The translations under genes were made by a program, and so were the position numbers. DNA of 64,000 nt from Alloacidobacterium sp035547425. GTDB taxonomy: Bacteria; Acidobacteriota; Terriglobia; Terriglobales; Acidobacteriaceae. This document shows positions 52,119 through 60,217 of this stretch, one piece after another. The notes below the pieces were generated by a model. That model saw only the letters and a program-made list of their open reading frames with translations, was not told where the DNA came from and searched no databases. Location of the stretch: positions 36,290-100,289 of the forward strand of contig DASZUU010000017.1 in the NCBI GenBank assembly GCA_035547425.1. Reading direction: 5' to 3'. Within the stretch, counting starts at the first letter, position 1. Each line of letters starts with the position of its first letter.

Positions 52119-54581
52119 TCAGTTCCTGAGCGGCTTTCCGGTTTTCAGGGTGAAGGCGATACGCTCCTGCGTTTTGCGTTCGCCGCAAAGGGAGAGGAAG
52201 GCTTCGCGCTCGAGGTCGAGCAAATATTGCTCGGTGACAAATGTTCCCGGCGTGAGGCTGCCTCCGCAAAGAATGCGCGTGATGTGGTTGCCGATTTTTA
52301 CGTCGTGATCGCTGATGTATTCGGCCTGGCGCATGAGGTGGATGCCTAGTTTCAGCGTGGCGGCCACCTGATCGCCGGGTACGGGAATCTGCGTGCGCGG
52401 CGCGGGGGCTGCATAGCCGGATTCTGCGAGATAGATGGCGGTAGCGCGGGCATCGAGCAGCAGGCGATCGCGATTGGCGCTGATTTGATCCGATGGTTGC
52501 AGCAGATCAAGACTGCGGGCTTCTGCGGCTGAGGTAGAAACCTTGGCCATGCCGATGGTTTCGAAGCGCTGACGCAGGGCGTCCTGCAACTCTGCGGAGA
52601 AAGCGAATTTGAGCGGCGCTTCGATGGGGTTGAGGCTGGATTCTTTTGCAGCCGCGTCGATGGCGCGCAGAGCCATTTCTTTGGTACCGCCGCCTGCGGG
52701 AACGAGGCCTACGCCTGCTTCGACGAGGCCCATATATAGCTCGGCATGTGGATGACGCGCGGCGGCGTGGAGGGAAATTTCTGTTCCTCCGCCGAGACAG
52801 AGATTGAACGGCGCGGCGACGACAGGGCGTGGACAAAACTTTATGGATGCGGTCATGCGCTGGAACGCGCGGACGGCGAGATCAACTTCATCCCATTCCG
52901 CTTCCTGCATGGCCAGCAGAAGCTGCATGAGGTTTGCGCCCACGGAGAAATCGGAGGCATCGCCGGAGATAACGAAGCCGCGAAAGTTGCGAACGTGTTC
53001 GCTCTCGGGCTGCAGGGTTTGCGTGATGAGCGAAACGATGTCGTCGCCGATGGCGTTCTTTTTGGAGTGCAGCTCGATGCAGGCGATGCCTTCACCTATG
53101 TCGATGAGCGAGGCACCTGCGTTTTTGCGGATGACTCCGTTGGAGCGCTTGAAGGCGGCGATGTTTGCGATGCCTTCGGACAGCGTGATGGGCTTGTAGT
53201 TGCGGGCGGCGAGATCGAATTGCGTGCGGCCGTTTTCGCCGGAGTGGTACCAGTTTGTTTTTCCGGAGGCGAGAAGGGTTTCGGCTTGCGGGCTGATGCG
53301 CTCGCTGCGGGCACGCAGGCGTTCGACGCTTTGCAGTACGCCGATGGCGTCCCACATTTCGAAAGGGCCCAGCTCCCAGTTGAAGCCAGCGCGCATGGCC
53401 CGGTCGATGGAGGCGATATCGTCGGCGATTTCGGGGAGGCAGTCGGCGGCGTAGTTCCAGATGCGGGTGAGGAGCGTCCACTGGAAAATGCCGGCTTTGT
53501 CGTTGCTTTGATTCGGGCCGTCGCCGATGAGCATTTGCAGGCGCTCGGGAAGAGCTTCGGCGTTCTTTGCCATTTCGAGCGACGGAAATTTTGGGCGCGT
53601 GGCGGGGCGGTAGTCGAGCGTTTTCCAGTCGAGCGCGAAGCGGTTATTTTTGGGGTCTGGGGCGTCGGGGACTTTTTTGTAAAAGCCCTGGCCGCTTTTG
53701 TCGCCAAACCATTTGCGCTCAAGCATGGTTTCGATGAAGGGCGGCAGCTTTGTAGATACGGCGTCTTCTGTTTTATCGCTTTTAAAGTTGCGGGCCACGT
53801 GGCCAAGGACGTCGATGCCGACCATATCCGCTAAACGAAATGTTCCGGTGCGCGGCCAGCCGATGCTGGATCCGGTGAGCGCGTCGACGTCTTCGATGGT
53901 GAGATCGAGCTGCTGCATCAGATCGACGGCGGTGAGCATGGCGAAGACACCGATGCGGTTGGCAATGAAATTCGGCGTGTCATGCGCGAAGACGATGGAT
54001 TTGCCGAGGCGGCGGTCGGCGAAATCGGCTACGGCTGCGACGGCTTGCGCATCGGCTTGCGGCGTGCGGATGATTTCGAGCAGGCGCATGTAGCGCGGCG
54101 GGTTGAAGAAGTGCGTGCCGAACCAGCGGGAGCGGAAGCTCTCCGGCATGCGTGCGGCAATGGAGGCTACGGGAAGGCCGCTGGTGTTGGTGGTGACGAT
54201 GGCGTCGGGGCGCAGATGGGGCGCGATTTTTTCAAGCAGCGCCTGCTTGATGGAGAGGTCTTCGGTGACGACTTCGATGATCCAGTCACAGGATTTTAGT
54301 TGCGCCAGATCGTCTTCAAAGTTGCCGATGGCGATGAGGGCGGCGCTGGAGTTTTCGTAAAAAGCTGCGGGCTTTGCTTTGAGCAGGCTTTGCAGGGCTG
54401 AGGCGGCGATGCAATTGGGATTGGCTGCATCTGCGCCTGGCGGAATGATGTCGAGCAACACGACAGGAAGCCCGGCATTAGCAAGATGCGCAGCGATGCG
54501 GGAGCCCATGGTGCCTGCTCCGAGAACGGCACAGCGGCGGATGAGCGGCGCGGCAGCGAAGCGAGGAGAAAGAGTGCTCAT
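52119..54581 (-). CDS. fadN: 3-hydroxyacyl-CoA dehydrogenase / enoyl-CoA hydratase fusion (FadN type)
   Basis: Bifunctional beta-oxidation enzyme of 820 residues with the dehydrogenase at the N terminus, the reverse of E. coli FadB. Rossmann NAD site: CAVLGAGTMGSRIAAHLANA (17-36). The catalytic His-Glu region follows in GTHFFNPPRYMRLLEIIRT. NFIANRIGVF starts the C-terminal dehydrogenase domain, which is duplicated after a linker. The crotonase-like domain is at about 490-720 (FVISGDASDFSVGANLMQLL; LCLGGGTEISLHAAARHPHA; GLVEAGVGLVPAGGGTKEMA). A tail of about 90 residues ends FTLKTGKPLRN. Together with fadA and fadE it forms a complete cycle. Confidence 0.94.
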   Translation of the reverse strand: MSTLSPRFAAAPLIRRCAVLGAGTMGSRIAAHLANAGLPVVLLDIIPPGADAANPNCIAASALQSLLKAKPAAFYENSSAALIAIGNFEDDLAQLKSCDWIIEVVTEDLSIKQALLEKIAPHLRPDAIVTTNTSGLPVASIAARMPESFRSRWFGTHFFNPPRYMRLLEIIRTPQADAQAVAAVADFADRRLGKSIVFAHDTPNFIANRIGVFAMLTAVDLMQQLDLTIEDVDALTGSSIGWPRTGTFRLADMVGIDVLGHVARNFKSDKTEDAVSTKLPPFIETMLERKWFGDKSGQGFYKKVPDAPDPKNNRFALDWKTLDYRPATRPKFPSLEMAKNAEALPERLQMLIGDGPNQSNDKAGIFQWTLLTRIWNYAADCLPEIADDIASIDRAMRAGFNWELGPFEMWDAIGVLQSVERLRARSERISPQAETLLASGKTNWYHSGENGRTQFDLAARNYKPITLSEGIANIAAFKRSNGVIRKNAGASLIDIGEGIACIELHSKKNAIGDDIVSLITQTLQPESEHVRNFRGFVISGDASDFSVGANLMQLLLAMQEAEWDEVDLAVRAFQRMTASIKFCPRPVVAAPFNLCLGGGTEISLHAAARHPHAELYMGLVEAGVGLVPAGGGTKEMALRAIDAAAKESSLNPIEAPLKFAFSAELQDALRQRFETIGMAKVSTSAAEARSLDLLQPSDQISANRDRLLLDARATAIYLAESGYAAPAPRTQIPVPGDQVAATLKLGIHLMRQAEYISDHDVKIGNHITRILCGGSLTPGTFVTEQYLLDLEREAFLSLCGERKTQERIAFTLKTGKPLRN

Positions 54582-54812
54582 GGCCGAAAGGCTCCTTCAG
54601 GGCGGCAGAATATCTGCCTGCAGCGCCTTTATGCAAGTGTGACCGCCGCGATGATCTTTCAGGTGATTTCGAATCAAGAGGCTGCCGGATATGGCTGCGA
54701 TCGCCTGCGTACCGGATTATTCTTCGATGGCGGAAAAGCAATCCTTATCTTCCGGTTTGACACTACAATCGGCGCCGATTAGCGTCAAAGTTGCATTGTG
54801 TTGCGAGGAACG

Positions 54813-56363
54813 ATGAGATTTTTTCCATTTATGCGCCGGATACTTCTAGCCGGCTGCATTGCTCTCCTGTGCGCGGCTCCGTTCAGGGCGAAGGCGCAGG
54901 ATCTGGCGAGCTTCGAGAAGCGCGTCACGACGAAAGTGCTGCCGAACGGGTTGACGCTGATTATCTGCGAACGCCCGGATGCTCCGGTCTTTTCCTATTT
55001 CACGATTGTCGATGCGGGGGATGCGAACGATCCCGGCGGAGAATCGGGGCTGGCGCATATGTTCGAGCACCTGGCCTTCAAGGGCACCAAGGACATCGGC
55101 ACCACCGACTATGCGGCAGAGAAGGTAGCTCTGGATAAGGTAGAGCAGGCTTACGCGGCGTATGACACGGAATATCGCAAGCGCGTAGGACGCGACCAGG
55201 CGAAGCTGAAGCAGCTGCATGCGGCGTTTGAGCAGGCGCAGGCTGAGGCGCAGAAATATGTTGTTCCGAACCAGTTCACCGAGATTGCCGAGGCCAACGG
55301 CGCTACCGGTCTGAATGCGGAGACGAGCCTGGATGCGACGCAATATTTCTGGAGCATGCCTTCGAACCGGCTGCAGCTGTGGGCTTATATGGAGAGCGAC
55401 CGCATTGCCAATCCGGTGCCGCGCGAGTTCTACAAGGAGCGCGATGTGGTGATGGAAGAGCGGCGCATGCGGACGGACTCCAACCCGATTGGCCGCATGG
55501 TGGAGGAGTTCCTGGCGACGGCGTATGTGGCCCATCCATATCACCGCCCGGGCGTGGGGTGGATGAGCGAGCTAAGCCAGATTACGGCGACCGAGGCAGA
55601 GGCTTTTCACAAAAAGTATTACGTGCCGTCGAATATCGTGGTTGCGGTTGCCGGCGATGTGAAGCCGGATGACATGGCCATGCTGGAAAAATACTTCGGC
55701 GCAATTCCGGCGGGGCCGAAGCCGGAAGAGATGAGCACGGTGGAGCCGCCACAGACGGCGGAAAAATCGGTCATCCTGAAAGAACAGACGCAGCCGCTTT
55801 ATCTTGAGGGCTACCACAAGCCGGATTATCGTGATCCTGACGATGCGGTGTACGACGCGATCCAGGATATCTTCTCGAATGGCCGCACGTCGCGGCTTTA
55901 CCGCAGCCTGGTGCGCGACCAGCAGATTGCGGCTGAGGCTGAAGGCTTCAGCGGCTTCCCCGGCGATAAGTATCCGGGCCTGTTTGCCTTCTTTGCCGTG
56001 CCCAATCCGGGGCATACGCCGGAGGAGATGCGAACGGCGATTCACAAAGAGATCGACAAGCTGAAGAACACGGATGTTTCCGATGAGGAGCTGGCCATGT
56101 TCAAGACGCGAGCGCGGGCCGACCTGCTGCGCGGGCTTGGCGATAATCAGGGACTGGCAGAGCAGCTTGCCATTTATCAATTGCGATACGGAGACTGGCG
56201 CGAATTGTTCAACCAGCTAAAGAAGATCGATGCGGTCACGAAGGCGGACATCCGCCGCGTGGCGAATAAGACCTTTGTGGATACAAACCGGACCTATGCG
56301 ATGGTGGAATTTCAGGCACCGAAAGCCCCAGCCGGACAGCAGGCACAGGGAGGCGCGCAATGA
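54813..56363 (+). CDS. M16 family zinc peptidase (catalytic subunit)
   Basis: 516 residues from the ATG at 54813, preceded by GAGGAA; a TTG at 54798 is a weaker alternative. A signal peptide ends near AKA-Q29. The inverted zinc motif HxxEH is intact (GLAHMFEHLAFKGT), with the distal Glu in YKERDVVMEERRM. An insertion rich in Lys, Glu and Gln (DKVEQAYAAYDTEYRKRVGR and LHAAFEQAQAEAQKY) separates them. The second M16 half follows (YLEGYHKPDYRDPDDAVYDA; SRLYRSLVRDQQIA). These proteins form clam-shell chambers that degrade peptides in the periplasm. The partner gene starts at or soon after its stop. Confidence 0.93.
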   Translation: MRFFPFMRRILLAGCIALLCAAPFRAKAQDLASFEKRVTTKVLPNGLTLIICERPDAPVFSYFTIVDAGDANDPGGESGLAHMFEHLAFKGTKDIGTTDYAAEKVALDKVEQAYAAYDTEYRKRVGRDQAKLKQLHAAFEQAQAEAQKYVVPNQFTEIAEANGATGLNAETSLDATQYFWSMPSNRLQLWAYMESDRIANPVPREFYKERDVVMEERRMRTDSNPIGRMVEEFLATAYVAHPYHRPGVGWMSELSQITATEAEAFHKKYYVPSNIVVAVAGDVKPDDMAMLEKYFGAIPAGPKPEEMSTVEPPQTAEKSVILKEQTQPLYLEGYHKPDYRDPDDAVYDAIQDIFSNGRTSRLYRSLVRDQQIAAEAEGFSGFPGDKYPGLFAFFAVPNPGHTPEEMRTAIHKEIDKLKNTDVSDEELAMFKTRARADLLRGLGDNQGLAEQLAIYQLRYGDWRELFNQLKKIDAVTKADIRRVANKTFVDTNRTYAMVEFQAPKAPAGQQAQGGAQ

Positions 56364-56373
56364 TGCCGAATCA

Positions 56374-56481
56374 ACCGCAAAGAATGCAAAGATCGCCAAG
56401 GTTTGCAGGCATGCACGGAATGGTCAGAATTTTTTCCCATCCTTCCCCTTCACTACGTTCAGGGTCAGGATGGGGCACCCG
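56374..56481. repeat. Two repeat elements at the junction of the M16 genes
   Basis: At 56374-56400 aaccgcaaagaatgcaaaga then tcgccaagg; at 56436-56481 cccatccttccccttcacta, then cgttcagggt and caggatggggcaccc, with arms that can pair. They lie directly before the probable start of the second M16 gene and may supply its AGGATGGGG ribosome-binding sequence. Confidence 0.65.
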
Positions 56482-56482
56482 A

Positions 56483-57940
56483 ATGATCGCTTTCGCTGCC
56501 CTGCTCGTCGGCATATCCGTTCTTCATGCGCAGCAGTCGCAGCCCTGGAAACAGATTCCGATTCCTCCGCTACGGGCATTTCATCCGGAGCAGCCGAAGC
56601 GCATTGAGCTGAAGAACGGCCTGGTGATTCTGTTGCAGGAGGATCATGAGTTGCCGTTCATCAACGGCTTTATCGAAATGCGGGGTGGATCGCGGGATGA
56701 GCCTGCGACCAAAACAGGACTCGTCGAACTCTATGGCGATGCGTGGCGCACCAGCGGCACAGCCGGCAAAGACGGCGATGCGCTGGATGATCTGTTGGAA
56801 GCCAAGGCGGCCAAAGTGGAAACCGGCGGCGATGTGGATTCGACCTCTGTGTCGTGGTCGTGCCTGACGAAGGATGAGGATGAGGTTTATCGCATTGCTG
56901 TCGATCTGCTGGAGCATCCGGCCTTTAACCAGGAAAAACTGATGCTGGCCAAGCAGCAGGCGGCTGCTGGAATCGTGCGACGGAACGATAACGCCAGCGC
57001 TATTGCAGCGAGAGAAGCAGCAAAGCTTGTCTATGGTAAAGACAGTCCTTATACCCGCGAGCCGGAGCTGGCGACGATTAAGGCGGTCACCCTCGATGAC
57101 CTGAAGCAGTGGCACGACAAGACAGTCGTGCCCAACAACATGATCATCGGGGTCGAGGGAGATTTCGATTCCGCAGCCATGGAAAAGACGCTGCGCGCTA
57201 CCTTTGAAGGCCTGCCGCGCGGCGCGGCATGGCCGAAGCCCGCGGGAGACTTTCCGGGACCGAAGCGGGGCGTGTATGTCGTGGATAAAAGCGATGTGAA
57301 CCAGAGCAATGTGTATATTGTCGGGCTGGGCACGCTGCGCAATAATCCGGATTATTTTGCCTTGTCGGTCATGAACGAGATATTCAGCGGCGGCTTCGGG
57401 TCGCGTCTTTTTCAAGACGTTCGCACCAAGCAAGGGCTGGCCTATGCGGTAGGCGGAGGCTATGGGGCCTCGTACGATCATCCGGGAATGTTCCGTGTAG
57501 TTGCGGGGACGAAGAGCCCGAGCACGGTACAGGCGGCGAAGTCGATGCTGGCGGAGATTGACGAGCTCAAGACCAAACCGTTTACCGACGATGAATTGAA
57601 GCGCGCAAAGGACCAGGTGCTGAATTCGTTCATCTTCAATTACGACACGAAAGAGAAAGTGCTGGCCGAGGCGGCAAAGCTGGAGTTCTATGGTTATCCG
57701 GCAGATTACCTCGATAAGTATCGCGAAGGAGTGGAGCACGTCACCATCGCCGACCTGGAACGCGTTGCCAGAAAGTATATCGATCCCTCAAAGCTGGCGG
57801 TGCTGGTAGTCGGCAATCAGCAGGAGTTCGGCACGCCGCTTACGGAACTGGGGATGAGCGCGCCGATGCCTGTTGACATCACCATTCCCGGAGCGCCACG
57901 GCAAGGCCCGGGCGCGCCCGGCAGTCAAGGAGAGCAGTAG
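56483..57940 (+). CDS. M16 family protein lacking the zinc motif (non-catalytic partner)
   Basis: 485 residues from the ATG at 56483 (MIAFAALLVGISVLHAQQSQ), which gives a clean signal peptide. The same frame is open back to 56360, where ATGA overlaps the upstream stop, but those 41 codons are largely repeat sequence. The fold is M16 (RIELKNGLVILLQEDHELPF; GGFGSRLFQDVRTKQGLAYA), yet the position of HxxEH reads GLVELYGDAWRTSGT, so zinc cannot bind. This matches heterodimeric M16 systems in which one subunit carries the zinc site and the other an Arg/Tyr pair (here RLFQDVRTKQGLAYAVGGGY). Confidence 0.9.
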   Translation: MIAFAALLVGISVLHAQQSQPWKQIPIPPLRAFHPEQPKRIELKNGLVILLQEDHELPFINGFIEMRGGSRDEPATKTGLVELYGDAWRTSGTAGKDGDALDDLLEAKAAKVETGGDVDSTSVSWSCLTKDEDEVYRIAVDLLEHPAFNQEKLMLAKQQAAAGIVRRNDNASAIAAREAAKLVYGKDSPYTREPELATIKAVTLDDLKQWHDKTVVPNNMIIGVEGDFDSAAMEKTLRATFEGLPRGAAWPKPAGDFPGPKRGVYVVDKSDVNQSNVYIVGLGTLRNNPDYFALSVMNEIFSGGFGSRLFQDVRTKQGLAYAVGGGYGASYDHPGMFRVVAGTKSPSTVQAAKSMLAEIDELKTKPFTDDELKRAKDQVLNSFIFNYDTKEKVLAEAAKLEFYGYPADYLDKYREGVEHVTIADLERVARKYIDPSKLAVLVVGNQQEFGTPLTELGMSAPMPVDITIPGAPRQGPGAPGSQGEQ

Positions 57941-57942
57941 AA

Positions 57943-59355
57943 ATGCGTTTTGCGATTGTCATTATGGCCGCGGGTAAGGGCACGCGGCTTAAATCGAAGC
58001 GAGCCAAAGTTCTTCATCAGATCGGCGGAAGGCCGCTGATAGAACATGTGATCCGCGCCGCGACGCACGTGGTTCCACCGCAGGATGTGTTTGTGGTGGT
58101 GGGGCATCAAGGCGGCGCTGTACAGGCCGCGGTGTCTCATCTCGGCGTCCATTTTGTGACGCAGAGCGAACAGCGGGGCACGGGCCATGCGATCCAGACG
58201 GCCAGGCAGGCAGTGGCGGGATACGAGCATATCCTTGTTCTCTCGGGCGATGTGCCGCTGCTGCAGCCGGAAACGATTGTGCAACTGCGGGACTTCCACC
58301 TGGCAGAACACGCGGCGATGACGATTCTTACGGCTGCGCCCGATGATCCGCACGGCTACGGACGAGTGGTTCGTAAATCGGCGGGGTCGGCTGAAGTGAC
58401 GGCAATTGTGGAGCAGAAGGCGCTGACGCCTCAACAGGAGACGGTGCGGGAGATCAATTCCGGCATCTATGCGTTTGCGACCGAACCGCTTTTCCGCCTT
58501 ATCAACGAGCTGACTACGAACAATGCGCATGGCGAGTATTACCTGACGGATATGGCGAAGATCCTGGTGCAGGAAAAAGAGCGCGTGGTTGCGATCGAGG
58601 CAGCGGAGGCCACAGAGGTGCTTGGCGCCAATACGCTTGCGGAGATGGCCGATCTGGACGCCGCGATGCGATTGAAGACAGCTCGCAAATGGATGGCGCA
58701 GGGTGTGTCCATCTATCGCCCGGAAACGACGGTGATCGACGCTGACGTAAAAATCGGCGCGGATACGATTATCGAGCCATTTGTGCAGCTGCTGGGTGAA
58801 ACGCAGATTGGCGAAGACTGCCGCATCCGCTCGTATTCCGTGATCGAGAATTCCACGATCGACAATCATGCGGTGATTCAGAACAGCTGCGTAATCCAGA
58901 GCTCTCATATTCATGCCGGAGCGCAGCTTGGACCATTTGCGCGGCTGCGCCCCGGAAGCGATATCGGCGAAGAAGCTCATATCGGCAACTTTGTGGAGAT
59001 CAAGAAGTCGCGCATCGGCAAAGGCACGAAGGCAGGGCATTTAAGCTACCTGGGCGATGCGGAGATAGGCAGCGGCGTCAATGTAGGCGCAGGCACGATC
59101 ACCTGCAACTACGACGGCACGGCAAAGCACCGAACCTTAATCGAGAACAACGTCTTTGTCGGCAGCGATACGACCCTTGTGGCTCCGATTGTTGTGGGCG
59201 AAGGCGCGTATATTGCAGCCGGTTCCTGCATCACGGAAGATGTTCCGGCGGATTCGCTGGCGCTGGGCCGCGCCCGGCAAACTACCAAGGAGGGTTGGGC
59301 CACGACGCGCAGAGCGCAGGTGAAAGCAGCAAAGGAGACGGAGAAAAACCGCTGA
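57943..59355 (+). CDS. glmU: Bifunctional UDP-GlcNAc pyrophosphorylase / glucosamine-1-phosphate acetyltransferase
   Basis: Makes UDP-N-acetylglucosamine, the precursor of peptidoglycan and lipopolysaccharide. 470 residues. The N-terminal uridyltransferase opens with IVIMAAGKGTRLKSKRAKVL; EQRGTGHAIQTA and SGDVPLL are its further motifs. The left-handed beta-helix begins near residue 250 (hexapeptides such as VKIGADTIIEPF and IGEDCRIRSYSVIENSTI) and contains the acetyltransferase residues in KKSRIGKGTKAGHLSYLGDA and CNYDGTAKHRT. It follows the M16 pair with a 2-bp gap, perhaps as one transcript. Its stop abuts the sigma-factor stop with no base between. Confidence 0.96.
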   Translation: MRFAIVIMAAGKGTRLKSKRAKVLHQIGGRPLIEHVIRAATHVVPPQDVFVVVGHQGGAVQAAVSHLGVHFVTQSEQRGTGHAIQTARQAVAGYEHILVLSGDVPLLQPETIVQLRDFHLAEHAAMTILTAAPDDPHGYGRVVRKSAGSAEVTAIVEQKALTPQQETVREINSGIYAFATEPLFRLINELTTNNAHGEYYLTDMAKILVQEKERVVAIEAAEATEVLGANTLAEMADLDAAMRLKTARKWMAQGVSIYRPETTVIDADVKIGADTIIEPFVQLLGETQIGEDCRIRSYSVIENSTIDNHAVIQNSCVIQSSHIHAGAQLGPFARLRPGSDIGEEAHIGNFVEIKKSRIGKGTKAGHLSYLGDAEIGSGVNVGAGTITCNYDGTAKHRTLIENNVFVGSDTTLVAPIVVGEGAYIAAGSCITEDVPADSLALGRARQTTKEGWATTRRAQVKAAKETEKNR

Positions 59356-59895
59356 TCAGGCGGCGTTGCTCTTCTGTAATTCGGCCAGGATGCCGCGCAG
59401 GCGGATTCTGGCTGAAAACAGGGTGCGCGTTATTTCGGCTGCGGGCATGCCAAGAAGCTGAGAAACGGCTACCGGAGTGTAGCTCTCCACATCGCGAAGA
59501 AGAAATACCAGGCGCTCTACCGGAGGCAGTTCGCGGATAGCCTCTTCGAGATCGGTACGGCGTATGTTTCCTGCCCCTACAGCCACCGTGTTATCGACGG
59601 GCGCGCTTTCTTCAGGCGCCAATGAGAAGCGCGATTGCAGTTCTGATACGAGGGCGTGATCGATGGTTGCGGCGTCCGGTTTCGGCTCGGCCTGAAATGC
59701 GCGGATGAAGCTATCGGCAAGCAGCTGTTCAGCCTGGACTTCGTTGCCGGTCATGTGAAAAGCGATGGAAAAGACACGATGGCAGTGGCTATCGTAAATG
59801 TCACGCTGCACCTGTTTGAGGGAACGCTCCTCGGCCTGGGTAGCCACGATATGGGCAGTACCATCGTCGAACAATGCGCGTCGGTGAATGGTCAA
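59356..59895 (-). CDS. ECF-like RNA polymerase sigma factor
   Basis: 179 residues. Region 2 is recognisable in DIYDSHCHRVFSIAFHMTGN followed by EVQAEQLLADSFIRAF; region 4 in EEAIRELPPVERLVFLLRDV followed by ESYTPVAVSQLLGMPAAEIT, with RTLFSARIRLRGIL as the recognition helix end. The linker between them is longer than usual and acidic. ECF factors direct transcription of specific stress or envelope genes. No anti-sigma gene is adjacent, so it may be controlled by expression or by a partner elsewhere. It is convergent with glmU. Confidence 0.85.
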   Translation of the reverse strand: MTIHRRALFDDGTAHIVATQAEERSLKQVQRDIYDSHCHRVFSIAFHMTGNEVQAEQLLADSFIRAFQAEPKPDAATIDHALVSELQSRFSLAPEESAPVDNTVAVGAGNIRRTDLEEAIRELPPVERLVFLLRDVESYTPVAVSQLLGMPAAEITRTLFSARIRLRGILAELQKSNAA

Positions 59896-60217
59896 GAGCG
59901 CCCCTTCCCAAATTGGGAAAATAAATGTGCTACCTCAGTTTAAATGAAGGAAAAAGGAATAGAAAAACAAGTTTCTGCTTCTCGTATTTTTATTTTTTTG
60001 GTGCTATTTTAAGCTGTTGTGATTCCAGTCATGAGTATCGCGACGCAAGGTTCATTACCTGCGGGCCCAAAAAAGTACAAAGCTCTCCCACGATTCATTG
60101 ATGAGAACAATGTAAACGCTACCATCTATGGTAGCGTTTAATCCGGGTGCGCTGTTTTATGCGATGAAGTGATGTCCTGACGTTCCTATATCTGCTGGCG
60201 AAATCGAGAAGGATTGC
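59896..60217. other. Intergenic region between the sigma factor and the HD-GYP regulator
   Basis: 322 bp without a gene. The left part is AT-rich and should hold the sigma-factor promoter. The only striking element is the 28-bp palindrome at 60113-60140. No well-spaced consensus promoter for the plus-strand gene was seen. Confidence 0.6.
60113..60140. promoter_or_regulatory. Perfect 13-bp inverted repeat, candidate operator
   Basis: TAAACGCTACCAT, two bases (CT), then ATGGTAGCGTTTA: a perfect 28-bp palindrome 78 bp before the response-regulator ATG. The 2-nt spacing disfavours an RNA hairpin, has no U-tail, and fits a dimeric DNA-binding protein site. The flank TGTAAACGC recalls LacI-family operator halves. 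Confidence 0.75.

Noticed and set aside
52012..52269. N-terminal extension of the secreted protein to 52269
   Set aside because: It reads through a dispersed repeat (HPERSEES) and overlaps fadN; a signal peptide begins at 52011.
52746..53834. 362-residue plus-strand frame opposite fadN
   Set aside because: Shadow frame with no motifs; fadN is conserved over the same bases.
57925..59040. 371-residue minus-strand frame opposite glmU
   Set aside because: Antisense shadow with biased His/Arg composition; glmU has all of its motifs.
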